A stretch of DNA of 64,000 nucleotides, taken from Paraphysomonas bandaiensis (Eukaryota; Chrysophyceae). The DNA is taken from positions 496,001 to 560,000 of the forward strand of contig CBFFRP010000263.1 of NCBI GenBank assembly GCA_965644295.1. Direction: 5' to 3'. The stretch's first letter is position 1. Every line of letters begins with the position of its first letter. Of the stretch, positions 22,906-36,110 are shown piece by piece. Position numbers and translations under genes: made by a program. The notes under the pieces are model-generated. The model saw only the letters and a program-made list of their open reading frames with translations, had not been told where the DNA came from and did no database searches.

Positions 22906-23346
22906 ACTACTCACTACGAATTCAAGTTTAATAGTCACATAGATATCGTCTAATTAGTAAAGTTGATTCATAGCAGGACATTAAATATATAAAATAATAG
23001 TAAAAAGAAATATATAATACAGAGTTTTGTTTATTGCACAATATGATGGGTACTTAGCTCCGATGCATTCAATTACAGTTACAAGCTTGTTGATACCAAA
23101 TTGTTCAGATATCGACAGTGGACCATATTGAGTTTTGTTTTAACCCTATCAAACTGACTACTGAAAATTTGATTGTTAGAACAGATGTACTAAAGAGCTT
23201 AACATCAGTGACATATCCATTTCTAGCATACTACAAAGTGCAATTTGCTACAATGAAATGGTATATTGGCTTGCGCGCTATATTTGCCTGTTCAATTTTA
23301 TGGATATATATTAATTAATGGCATTAACTGCAACAAGCGATTGAGT
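22906..23346. other. Intergenic region
   Basis: AT-rich space between element C and the 3' end of the giant gene. No feature is recognisable. Confidence 0.5.
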
Positions 23347-26300
23347 CTAGTCATCACCACTGATATCGCAATCGTCACCCCAGTCTCCACCTGAAATCAC
23401 ATCATCAAGACTGACATCCCGTAGCGCCGACTGAATGGGGCTCTCTGACTTAGACTGAATTGGAGGCTTGACAATGACAGGGGGGATAGCTTTGCGAAAA
23501 GTTGGCGCGGCTTCAATTCCAATACTCTGCAAAGACATGATATATGAGTTACAAGTGTACTTAAGAAGTAAATAAAGCCACCAACCGCGAATATGTCATC
23601 CGTAGGTATGGAACTTTGGGGTTGTCGATTTCGGCTGCCACTTTCGTTTACTAATGAGCTCATTCCCCCAGAAGGTTTACTTTCAACCGGCGGTAGTTTT
23701 GACAAAGGAAGGGAACCTTGAGAGAGTGACCCGTGAATAGAGTGTGACGTGGAGTCTACCGCTGTAGGCCCCGTTCGAGAATGGGACATATTGGAGGAAA
23801 CAACTGGTCGTGTGTCTGCAGTCTCCTCATCAAAATCACTGAAGTCCCAATCACTTGGCTCTTTACACGCATCAGAAATGTCATCGTCCCCCCATTCGTC
23901 ACGAAGCTTTGCGGTCTGACGATTGTACGTTGAAGATATCGACGGCGTCTGCACCCGAGAAAGTCCCCGGCCCTGCTCTATGTCGAGTTCGTCATCAAAC
24001 CCGCGGAGATCCCACTCACGCCGACTGGAGATATCCCCAGTCGACATTTCACGGTGAGGTACACCTACACCGGCAGAAGAGGAATCGACAACTTGTGCAC
24101 GATGCCGCCGATATGCAACTAACAGGATACCAATAGCACTCAAGCATAATAATACTTTGCCGACATAGTTCCCCGATAATAACTGCATAGTATTCTCATC
24201 ATCTACAGATTCACTTGCATCCTGATTCAGAGACTCTCTCGTTGACATTGTAGACGATGCGCCTTCTCGAGTAACGGGAGCTGACGCAGCATTCTCTAAT
24301 TCCGAATTATGGGCGAAAGAACTAGATGCCTCCGGTACAGTAGGGGAGCTCCTACTATCAAACGAATTTCCACCTTTGACGTCAATATCAGCAACACGAC
24401 TACCAACAGAAAAATCATTCGACACAAAATCAGACTCCCTCCGCTGCGATGGTGTCGATAACCTTGCCGGAGAATATCCATCCGACAATGACGAAGAAGT
24501 AGAAGATGATGAGGATCGTGTCGATGATTCAGGAACCAACTCCTCAAACACTGGCTTAAATGCAGATGATGACGAAGACGATGAAGCAGGTTTCGATGCC
24601 TCAGACTCAGACATACCACTCTTCGAAGCCAAACTATCATCAATCACCAAATCACCACTGGTATCCTTACTACTCGACAATGGTGATACCGAAGAAGTAG
24701 ACGATGATGTGGATCGTGTCGATGATTCAGGAACCAACTCCTCAAACACTGGCTTAGATGCAGATGATGACGAAGATGATGAAGCAGGTTTCGATGCCTC
24801 AGACTCAGACATACCACTCTTCGAAGCCAAACTATCATCAATCACCAAATCACCACTGGTAGCCTTACTACTCGACGATGGTGATACCGAAGAAGTAGAC
24901 GATGATGAGGATCGTGTCGATGATTCAGGAACCAACTCCTCAAACACTGGCTTAGATGCAGATGATGACGAAGACGATGAAGCAGGTTTCGATGCCTCAG
25001 ACATACCACTCTTCGAAGCCAAACTATCATCAATCACCAAATCACCACTGGTAGCCTTACTACTCGACGATGGTGATACCGAAGAAGTAGACGATGATGA
25101 GGATCGTGTCGATGATTCAGGAACCAACTCCTCAAACACTGGCTTAGATGCAGATGATGACGAAGACGATGAAGCAGGTTTCGATGCCTCAGACATACCA
25201 CTCTTCGAAGCCAAACTATCATCAATCACCAAATCACCACTGGTATCCTTACTACTCGACGATGGTGATACCGAAGAAGTAGACGATGATGAGGATCGTG
25301 TCGATGATTCAGGAACCAACTCCTCAAACACTGGCTTAGATGCAGATGATGACGAAGACGATGAAGCAGGTTTCGATGCCTCAGACTCAGACATACCACT
25401 CTTCGAAGCCAAACTATCATCAATCACCAAATCACCACTGGTATCCTTACTACTCGACGATGGTGATACCGAAGAAGTAGACGATGATGTGGATCGTGTC
25501 GATGATTCAGGAACCAACTCCTCAAACACTGGCTTAGATGCAGATGATGACGAAGACGATGAAGCAGGTTTCGATGCCTCAGACATACCACTCTTCGAAG
25601 CCAAACTATCATCAATCACCAAATCACCACTGGTAGCCTTACTACTCGACGATGGTGATACCGAAGAAGTAGACGATGATGAGGATCGTGTCGATGATTC
25701 AGGAACCAACTCCTCAAACACTGGCTTAGATGCAGATGATGACGAAGACGATGAAGCAGGTTTCGATGCCTCAGACATACCACTCTTCGAAGCCAAACTA
25801 TCATCAATCACCAAATCACCACTGGTAGCCTTACTACTCGACGATGGTGATACCGAAGAAGTAGACGATGATGTGGATCGTGTCGATGATTCAGGAACCA
25901 ACTCCTCAAACACTGGCTTAGATGCAGATGATGACGAAGATGATGAAGCAGGTTTCGATGCCTCAGACATACCACTCTTCGAAGCCAAACTATCATCAAT
26001 CACCAAATCACCACTGGTAGCCTTACTACTCGACGATGGTGATACCGAAGAAGTAGACGATGATGAGGATCGTGTCGATGATTCAGGAACCAACTCCTCA
26101 AACACTGGCTTAGATGCAGATGATGACGAAGATGATGAAGCAGGTTTCGATGCCTCAGACATACCACTCTTCGAAGCCAAACTATCATCAATCACCAAAT
26201 CACCACTGGTAGCCTTACTACTCGACGATGGTGATACCGAAGAAGTAGACGATGATGAGGATCGTGTCGATGATTCAGGAACCAACTCCTCAAACACTGG

Positions 26301-29300
26301 CTTAGATGCAGATGATGACGAAGATGATGAAGCAGGTTTCGATGCCTCAGACATACCACTCTTCGAAGCCAAACTATCATCAATCACCAAATCACCACTG
26401 GTAGCCTTACTACTCGACGATGGTGATACCGAAGAAGTAGACGATGATGAGGATCGTGTCGATGATTCAGGAACCAACTCCTCAAACACTGGCTTAGATG
26501 CAGATGATGACGAAGATGATGAAGCAGGTTTCGATGCCTCAGACATACCACTCTTCGAAGCCAAACTATCATCAATCACCAAATCACCACTGGTATCCTT
26601 ACTACTCGACGATGGTGATACCGAAGAAGTAGACGATGATGAGGATCGTGTCGATGATTCAGGAACCAACTCCTCAAACACTGGCTTAGATGCAGATGAT
26701 GACGAAGACGATGAAGCAGGTTTCGATGCCTCAGACATACCACTCTTCGAAGCCAAACTATCATCAATCACCAAATCACCACTGGTAGCCTTACTACTCG
26801 ACGATGGTGATACCGAAGAAGTAGACGATGATGTGGATCGTGTCGATGATTCAGGAACCAACTCCTCAAACACTGGCTTAGATGCAGATGATGACGAAGA
26901 CGATGAAGCAGGTTTCGATGCCTCAGACATACCACTCTTCGAAGCCAAACTATCATCAATCACCAAATCACCACTGGTATCCTTACTACTCGACGATGGT
27001 GATACCGAAGAAGTAGACGATGATGAGGATCGTGTCGATGATTCAGGAACCAACTCCTCAAACACTGGCTTAGATGCAGATGATGACGAAGACGATGAAG
27101 CAGGTTTCGATGCCTCAGACATACCACTCTTCGAAGCCAAACTATCATCAATCACCAAATCACCACTGGTAGCCTTACTACTCGACGATGGTGATACCGA
27201 AGAAGTAGACGATGATGAGGATCGTGTCGATGATTCAGGAACCAACTCCTCAAACACTGGCTTAGATGCAGATGATGACGAAGACGATGAAGCAGGTTTC
27301 GATGCCTCAGACATACCACTCTTCGAAGCCAAACTATCATCAATCACCAAATCACCACTGGTATCCTTACTACTCGACGATGGTGATACCGAAGAAGTAG
27401 ACGATGATGAGGATCGTGTCGATGATTCAGGAACCAACTCCTCAAACACTGGCTTAGATGCAGATGATGACGAAGACGATGAAGCAGGTTTCGATGCCTC
27501 AGACTCAGACATACCACTCTTCGAAGCCAAACTATCATCAATCACCAAATCACCACTGGTAGCCTTACTACTCGACGATGGTGATACCGAAGAAGTAGAC
27601 GATGATGAGGATCGTGTCGATGATTCAGGAACCAACTCCTCAAACACTGGCTTAGATGCAGATGATGACGAAGATGATGAAGCAGGTTTCGATGCCTCAG
27701 ACATACCACTCTTCGAAGCCAAACTATCATCAATCACCAAATCACCACTGGTATCCTTACTACTCGACGATGGTGATACCGAAGAAGTAGACGATGATGA
27801 GGATCGTGTCGATGATTCAGGAACCAACTCCTCAAACACTGGCTTAGATGCAGATGATGACGAAGACGATGAAGCAGGTTTCGATGCCTCAGACATACCA
27901 CTCTTCGAAGCCAAACTATCATCAATCACCAAATCACCACTGGTATCCTTACTACTCGACGATGGTGATACCGAAGAAGTAGACGATGATGAGGATCGTG
28001 TCGATGATTCAGGAACCAACTCCTCAAACACTGGCTTAGATGCAGATGATGACGAAGACGATGAAGCAGGTTTCGATGCCTCAGACATACCACTCTTCGA
28101 AGCCAAACTATCATCAATCACCAAATCACCACTGGTATCCTTACTACTCGACGATGGTGATACCGAAGAAGTAGACGATGATGAGGATCGTGTCGATGAT
28201 TCAGGAACCAACTCCTCAAACACTGGCTTAGATGCAGATGATGACGAAGACGATGAAGCAGGTTTCGATGCCTCAGACATACCACTCTTCGAAGCCAAAC
28301 TATCATCAATCACCAAATCACCACTGGTATCCTTACTACTCGACGATGGTGATACCGAAGAAGTAGACGATGATGAGGATCGTGTCGATGATTCAGGAAC
28401 CAACTCCTCAAACACTGGCTTAGATGCAGATGATGACGAAGACGATGAAGCAGGTTTCGATGCCTCAGACATACCACTCTTCGAAGCCAAACTATCATCA
28501 ATCACCAAATCACCACTGGTATCCTTACTACTCGACGATGGTGATACCGAAGAAGTAGACGATGATGAGGATCGTGTCGATGATTCAGGAACCAACTCCT
28601 CAAACACTGGCTTAGATGCAGATGATGACGAAGACGATGAAGCAGGTTTCGATGCCTCAGACATACCACTCTTCGAAGCCAAACTATCATCAATCACCAA
28701 ATCACCACTGGTATCCTTACTACTCGACGATGGTGATACCGAAGAAGTAGACGATGATGAGGATCGTGTAGATGATTCAGGAACCAACTCCTCAAACACT
28801 GGCTTAGATGCAGATGATGACGAAGACGATGAAGCAGGTTTCGATGCCTCAGACATACCACTCTTCGAAGCCAAACTATCATCAATCACCAAATCACCAC
28901 TGGTATCCTTACTACTCGACGATGGTGATACCGAAGAAGTAGACGATGATGAGGATCGTGTCGATGATTCAGGAACCAACTCCTCAAACACTGGCTTAGA
29001 TGCAGATGATGACGAAGACGATGAAGCAGGTTTCGATGCCTCAGACTCAGACATACCACTCTTCGAAGCCAAACTATCATCAAGCACCAAATCACCACTG
29101 GTATCCTTACTACTCGACGATGGTGATACCGAAGAAGTAGACGATGATGAGGATTGTGTCGATGATTCAGGAACCAACTCCTCAAACACTGGCTTAGATG
29201 CAGATGATGACGAAGACGATGAAGCAGGTTTCGATGCCTCAGACATACCACTCTTCGAAGCCAAACTATCATCAATCACCAAATCACCACTGGTAGCCTT

Positions 29301-32300
29301 ACTACTCGACGATGGTGATACCGAAGAAGTAGACGATGATGAGGATTGTGTCGATGATTCAGGAACCAACTCCTCAAACACTGGCTTAGATGCAGATGAT
29401 GACGAAGACGATGAAGCAGGTTTCGATGCCTCAGACATACCACTCTTCGAAGCCAAACTATCATCAAGCACCAAATCACCACTGGTAGCCTTACTACTCG
29501 ACGATGGTGATACCGAAGAAGTAGACGATGATGAGGATTGTGTCGATGATTCAGGAACCAACTCCTCAAACACTGGCTTAGATGCAGATGATGACGAAGA
29601 CGATGAAGCAGGTTTCGATGCCTCAGACATACCACTCTTCGAAGCCAAACTATCATCAATCACCAAATCACCACTGGTAGCCTTACTACTCGACGATGGT
29701 GATACCGAAGAAGTAGACGATGATGAGGATTGTGTCGATGATTCAGGAACCAACTCCTCAAACACTGGCTTAGATGCAGATGATGACGAAGACGATGAAG
29801 CAGGTTTCGATGCCTCAGACATACCACTCTTCGAAGCCAAACTATCATCAATCACCAAATCACCACTGGTAGCCTTACTACTCGACGATGGTGATACCGA
29901 AGAAGTAGACGATGATGAGGATTGTGTCGATGATTCAGGAACCAACTCCTCAAACACTGGCTTAGATGCAGATGATGACGAAGACGATGAAGCAGGTTTC
30001 GATGCCTCAGACATACCACTCTTCGAAGCCAAACTATCATCAAGCACCAAATCACCACTGGTAGCCTTACTACTCGACGATGGTGATACCGAAGAAGTAG
30101 ACGATGATGTGGATCGTGTCGATGATTCAGGAACCAACTCCTCAAACACTGGCTTAGATGCAGATGATGACGAAGACGATGAAGCAGGTTTCGATGCCTC
30201 AGACATACCACTCTTCGAAGCCAAACTATCATCAAGCACCAAATCACCACTGGTAGCCTTACTACTCGACGATGGTGATACCGAAGAAGTAGACGATGAT
30301 GTGGATCGTGTCGATGATTCAGGAACCAACTCCTCAAACACTGGCTTAGATGCAGATGATGACGAAGACGATGAAGCAGGTTTCGATGCCTCAGACATAC
30401 CACTCTTCGAAGCCAAACTATCATCAATCACCAAATCACCACTGGTAGCCTTACTACTCGACGATGGTGATACCGAAGAAGTAGACGATGATGAGGATCG
30501 TGTCGATGATTCAGGAACCAACTCCTCAAACACTGGCTTAGATGCAGATGATGACGAAGATGATGAAGCAGGTTTCGATGCCTCAGACATACCACTCTTC
30601 GAAGCCAAACTATCATCAATCACCAAATCACCACTGGTATCCTTACTACTCGACAATGGTGATACCGAAGAAGTAGACGATGATGAGGAGCGTGTCGATG
30701 ATTCAGGAACCAACTCCTCAAACACTGGCTTAGATGCAGATGATGACGAAGACGATGAAGCAGGTTTCGATGCCTCAGACTCAGACATACCACTCTTCGA
30801 AGCCAAACTATCATCAATCACCAAATCACCACTGGTATCCTTACTACTCGACAATGGTGATACCGAAGAAGTAGACGATGATGAGGAGCGTGTCGATGAT
30901 TCAGGAACCAACTCCTCAAACACTGGCTTAGATGCAGATGATGACGAAGACGATGAAGCAGGTTTCGATGCCTCAGACTCAGACATACCACTCTTCGAAG
31001 CCAAACTATCATCAATCACCAAATCACCACTGGTAGCCTTACTACTCGACGATGGTGATACCGAAGAAGTAGACAATGATGAGGATCGTGTCGATGATTC
31101 AGGAACCAACTCTTCAAACACTGGCTTAGATGCAGATGATGACGAAGACGATGAAGCAGGTTTCGATGCCTCAGACATACCACTCTTCGAAGCCAAACTA
31201 TCATCAATCACCAAATCACCACTGGTAGCCTTACTACTCGACGATGGTGATACCGAAGAAGTAGACGATGATGAGGATCGTGTCGATGATTCAGGAACCA
31301 ACTCCTCAAACACTGGCTTAGATGCAGATGATGACGAAGACGATGAGGCAGGTTTCGATGCCTCAGACTCAGACATACCACTCTTCGAAGCCAAACTATC
31401 ATCAATCACCAAATCACCACTGGTATCCTTACTACTCGACGATGGTGATACCGAAGAAGTAGACGATGATGAGGATCGTGTCGATGATTCAGGAACCAAC
31501 TCCTCAAACACTGGCTTAGATGCAGATGATGACGAAGACGATGAGGCAGGTTTCGATGCCTCAGACATACCACTCTTCGAAGCCAAACTATCATCAATCA
31601 CCAAATCACCACTGGTAGCCTTACTACTCGACGATGGTGATACCGAAGAAGTAGACGATGATGAGGATCGTGTCGATGATTCAGGAACCAACTCCTCAAA
31701 CACTGGCTTAGATGCAGATGATGACGAAGATGATGAAGCAGGTTTCGATGCCTCAGACATACCACTCTTCGAAGCCAAACTATCATCAATCACCAAATCA
31801 CCACTGGTATCCTTACTACTCGACGATGGTGATACCGAAGAAGTAGACGATGATGAGGATCGTGTCGATGATTCAGGAACCAACTCCTCAAACACTGGCT
31901 TAGATGCAGATGATGACGAAGACGATGAAGCAGGTTTCGATGCCTCAGACTCAGACATACCACTCTTCGAAGCCAAACTATCATCAAGCACCAAATCACC
32001 ACTGGTATCCTTACTACTCGACAATGGTGATACCGAAGAAGTAGACGATGATGAGGAGCGTGTCGATGATTCAGGAACCAACTCCTCAAACACTGGCTTA
32101 GATGCAGATGATGACGAAGACGATGAAGCAGGTTTCGATGCCTCAGACTCAGACATACCACTCTTCGAAGCCAAACTATCATCAATCACCAAATCACCAC
32201 TGGTAGCCTTACTACTCGACGATGGTGATACCGAAGAAGTAGACAATGATGAGGATCGTGTCGATGATTCAGGAACCAACTCTTCAAACACTGGCTTAGA

Positions 32301-34436
32301 TGCAGATGATGACGAAGACGATGAAGCAGGTTTCGATGCCTCAGACATACCACTCTTCGAAGCCAAACTATCATCAATCACCAAATCACCACTGGTAGCC
32401 TTACTACTCGACGATGGTGATACCGAAGAAGTAGACGATGATGAGGATCGTGTCGATGATTCAGGAACCAACTCCTCAAACACTGGCTTAGATGCAGATG
32501 ATGACGAAGACGATGAGGCAGGTTTCGATGCCTCAGACTCAGACATACCACTCTTCGAAGCCAAACTATCATCAATCACCAAATCACCACTGGTATCCTT
32601 ACTACTCGACGATGGTGATACCGAAGAAGTAGACGATGATGAGGATCGTGTCGATGATTCAGGAACCAACTCCTCAAACACTGGCTTAGATGCAGATGAT
32701 GACGAAGACGATGAGGCAGGTTTCGATGCCTCAGACATACCACTCTTCGAAGCCAAACTATCATCAATCACCAAATCACCACTGGTAGCCTTACTACTCG
32801 ACGATGGTGATACCGAAGAAGTAGACGATGATGAGGATCGTGTCGATGATTCAGGAACCAACTCCTCAAACACTGGCTTAGATGCAGATGATGACGAAGA
32901 TGATGAAGCAGGTTTCGATGCCTCAGACATACCACTCTTCGAAGCCAAACTATCATCAATCACCAAATCACCACTGGTAGCCTTACTACTCGACGATGGT
33001 GATACCGAAGAAGTAGACGATGATGAGGATCGTGTCGATGATTCAGGAACCAACTCCTCAAACACTGGCTTAGATGCAGATGATGACGAAGACGATGAAG
33101 CAGGTTTCGATGCCTCAGACTCAGACATACCACTCTTCGAAGCCAAACTATCATCAATCACCAAATCACCACTGGTATCCTTACTACTCGACGATGGTGA
33201 TACCGAAGAAGTAGACGATGATGTGGATCGTGTCGATGATTCAGGAACCAACTCTTCAAACACTGGCTTAGATGCAGATGATGACGAAGACGATGAAGCA
33301 GGTTTCGATGCCTCAGACTCAGACATACCACTCTTCGAAGCCAAACTATCATCAATCACCAAATCACCACTGGTATCCTTACTACTCGACGATGGTGATA
33401 CCGAAGAAGTAGACAATGATGAGGATCGTGTCGATGATTCAGGAACCAACTCTTCAAACACTGGCTTAGATGCAGATGATGACGAAGACGATGAAGCAGG
33501 TTTCGATGCCTCAGACATACCACTCTTCGAAGCCAAACTATCATCAATCACCAAATCACCACTGGTAGCCTTACTACTCGACGATGGTGATACCGAAGAA
33601 GTAGACGATGATGAGGATCGTGTCGATGATTCAGGAACCAACTCCTCAAACACTGGCTTAGATGCAGATGATGACGAAGACGATGAGGCAGGTTTCGATG
33701 CCTCAGACATACCACTCTTCGAAGCCAAACTATCATCAATCACCAAATCACCACTGGTATCCTTACTACTCGACGATGGTGATACCGAAGAAGTAGACGA
33801 TGATGAGGATCGTGTCGATGATTCAGGAACCAACTCCTCAAACACTGGCTTAGATGCAGATGATGACGAAGACGATGAAGCAGGTTTCGATGCCTCAGAC
33901 TCAGACATACCACTCTTCGAAGCCAAACTATCATCAATCACCAAATCACCACTGGTATCCTTACTACTCGACGATGGTGATACCGAAGAAGTAGACGATG
34001 ATGTGGATCGTGTCGATGATTCAGGAACCAACTCCTCAAACACTGGCTTAGATGCAGATGATGACGAAGACGATGAAGCAGGTTTCGATGCCTCAGACTC
34101 AGACATACCACTCTTCGAAGCCAAACTATCATCAATCACCAAATCACCACTGGTATCCTTACTACTCGACGATGGTGATACCGAAGAAGTAGACGATGAT
34201 GAGGATCGTGTCGATGATTCAGGAACCAACTCCTCAAACACTGGCTTAGATGCAGATGATGACGAAGATGATGAAGCAGGTTTCGATGCCTCAGACATAC
34301 CACTCTTCGAAGCCAAACTATCATCAATCACCAGATTGCTATTAGTGTCTTGTGTATGTATAGTGTTTGCCAAACTATTAATATTTGAACATAGGAACAC
34401 AAGCCACACAACGAATGACTTGGATAGAAATTTCAT
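23347..34436 (-). CDS. Giant mucin-like type I membrane protein
   Basis: Exon 1 is 34436-23586 and exon 2 is 23526-23347 (60-nt intron); about 3676 residues. Residues 1-22 form a signal peptide (FVVWLVFLCSNINSLA). Residues about 33-3315 are 51 tandem copies of a 64- or 66-residue unit that is about 44% Ser, with fixed elements GDLVIDDSLASKSGM, KPVFEELVPESS and two poly-Ser tracts. Such Ser/Thr tracts are usual O-glycosylation substrates, so a long, stiff, glycosylated surface or secreted-coat stalk is likely (inference). A unique region of about 100 residues follows, then one membrane span (GKVLLCLSAIGILLVAY, about 3426-3444), a basic stop-transfer RRHRA, and a cytoplasmic tail of about 230 residues. 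The tail repeats acidic Trp motifs (EWDLRGFDDE, EWGDDDIS, DWDFSDFDEE, DWGDDCDIS). I recognise no named family. The gene is head-to-head with OXA1. Confidence 0.88.
24644..34327 (-). repeat. Coding minisatellite, 50 periods of 192/198 bp
   Basis: Measured between equivalent points, 9684 bp hold 50 periods: 36 of 192 bp and 14 of 198 bp. The 198-bp form has an added Ser-Glu (GMSESEASK against GMSEASK). Both lengths are multiples of three, so the frame is never broken. Units are nearly identical. Recurrent variants mark them: Ala/Asp in KATS/KDTS, Ile/Leu in VIDD, Ser/Thr in TRSSS, Arg/Gln in STRS, plus silent changes such as gacgatgaa/gatgatgaa on the plus strand. A 51st, divergent copy ends near 24490. 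Confidence 0.97.
30620..32959 (-). repeat. Higher-order duplication, two 1170-bp blocks of six units
   Basis: Block 30620-31789 and block 31790-32959 are both 1170 bp and carry the same order of unit lengths (198, 198, 192, 198, 192, 192). They share the same private variants: gacaatggt in the leading units, gacaatgatgag with ttcaaacact in the third, gatgaggca in the fourth and fifth, and gaagatgatgaa in the sixth. Part of the pattern recurs once more at 33356-33739. This is the signature of recent unequal crossing-over of six units at once. Confidence 0.85.
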
Positions 34437-34857
34437 ATTGATTATCTACAAATATAATATACAATGAAATGGATATCAAAATGAACGTATCAGTGTGATG
34501 TTATCATCTACATCATACTGTATCGCTCATACTTTGCTATGAACAATGAACAAACACCGTCAATGTGAAGTGAGCTACATTCATAGGAAGACTTTATCTT
34601 CATCGTATTTGCAATATGTCAAAATTTCACTTTTTTACATTTGGAAAATAAAATATCTGGAATTCTTGGGTTGAATGCATATTTTCCCTGAATTTTTGCA
34701 TCTAAAACTGTGTTTTCCACATAATAACATGCTTTTGTAGAATGCTGGGCAAACCTGTCAAAGTGTCCACTGGTGCAATCTGATGGATAGCAGTCAGATA
34801 CAGTTATTAATCCTAGCTTGCCTATGTATTGCACCTTGATTTGCTGTAATTGATTCA
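34437..34857. promoter_or_regulatory. Divergent promoter region, mucin-like gene / OXA1
   Basis: A 421-bp gap between two divergent starts, AT-rich. No CTGCTGTA octamer is present here, unlike most other shared promoters in the window. No specific site can be assigned. Confidence 0.35.
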
Positions 34858-36110
34858 ATGATTGCTAGTCACGCTTTTTGTAGACTTCGTGCTATTCGCG
34901 CGTGCGGATCACCCTCTACGTTGCGAAGGCTAGTTATTGGGCCTAATATCAGGACTCAAGTCCACTGTCTCTCATCTTCAACTCCTACTCGATCGGAAGA
35001 TAGTAATTCGCTTCCTGATACTATAAGTTATGGAGTTAGCGACTTCGGGTCACCCGAAAATTCCGCTGATTCTGCTGTGGAGACTTTTAGCTACCACCCA
35101 TTCGACTTAGTATGTGAGGCCATTGATGCTATTCACATTCACGGGGGACTACCATATTGGATATCAATTATAGCTCTCACTGTAGGAGTGAGGACACTCC
35201 TGTTACCGATTACAGTCAAAATTAAGCGCGACGCCACTCGTGCGCTTCCTCTAAACGCAGATATTCAACTGTTGAAAGCGCGCGGTGACAAAGAAGGACT
35301 ATCTCAATCAGAAATAGGTGTTGAGATGGCAGCTTTAATGAAAAAACATAAAACAACACCACTTAATCCGCTACTTAGTCCACTCTTGCAGTTTCCAGTT
35401 TTACTTTCCATGTATTTTGGTTTGAATCGAATGCCTGATCACTGTCCAGATTACGTGTCTGGGGGAACTCTGTGGTTCACGGACCTTAGCGTACCAGATT
35501 CAACAGCCGCCCTTGGACTTCTTAATGCTGGCGTGATGTACTTCACTATAAATAATGCATTTAAGTCGGTGCCGCCTCCTAAATCAGATTTTGAAGGCTA
35601 TATGCGACGTATGATGACTAATTTCTTACCACTAATCATGATTCCTATTGCACTGAATATGCCGTCGGTGAGTCGTTGAATATATTATCATATTATGGTC
35701 ATTCTATTACGGCTCGAGATTTTTGAACTAATATATTGTTATAGGGTGTAGTCGTTTATTTCATTACGAGCAACTGTTATACACATCTAGTACAGAGGCC
35801 CCTGCTGGAATCAACGTGGGTGAAGAATACATTTTTAACACTTGCTCCGGGCGTATCACCTGTTCAAGACCCCAATTCCAACACAAACACAGTTTCTAGT
35901 AGTGAGCCACCCAAAAATATTGCAGGGGTATCGTCTACTCCTTCTCCTCCACCAGCTGAAAAAGCTCCTGGCATGACAATGACACATAGAGAGATGGTGG
36001 CTGCGGCAAATGCAGCGGTGGAGAAGCGGAGGCTCTTAAAGCAGCAAAAAAAAGCTGAGGCTGCCAGTAAGGCTAATCAAAGTAAGAATAGCTCACGTAA
36101 TTCAGACTAA
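34858..36110 (+). CDS. OXA1: Mitochondrial inner-membrane insertase Oxa1
   Basis: Two exons, 34858-35667 and 35745-36110, with a 77-nt phase 0 intron; 391 residues, normal for Oxa1 (about 400-440). Oxa1/YidC proteins insert mitochondrially made and some imported proteins into the inner membrane. The first about 60 residues are Arg/Ser-rich, as in a presequence. The conserved core runs from about residue 95: GLPYWISIIALTVGVRTLLLPI, a loop with LMKKHKTTPLNPLLSPLLQF, then PVLLSMYFGLNRM, the third and fourth spans, and GVVVYFITSNCYTHLVQ, with the family's W/Y-(F/Y)-T-N/S pattern. The C-terminus is a basic helix (EKRRLLKQQKKAEAASKAN), the part that binds mitochondrial ribosomes in Oxa1. YidC-like plastid Alb3 is less likely because of this tail. 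Confidence 0.92.

Noticed and set aside
24644-34327. Series of about 63-codon minus-strand frames (one per unit) as small genes
   Set aside because: They are the third reading frame of the repeat unit, each closed by the same stop; no independent start or domain.
24644-34327. CRISPR-like regular repeats
   Set aside because: Units abut without unique spacers, are 192/198 bp long and code for protein in a eukaryotic gene.
24376-34467. Plus-strand acidic repeat frame of 3363 codons as a real gene
   Set aside because: It is fully antisense to a gene with signal peptide, membrane span and spliced end, and can be explained by the repeat period being a multiple of three. Kept only as a finding.
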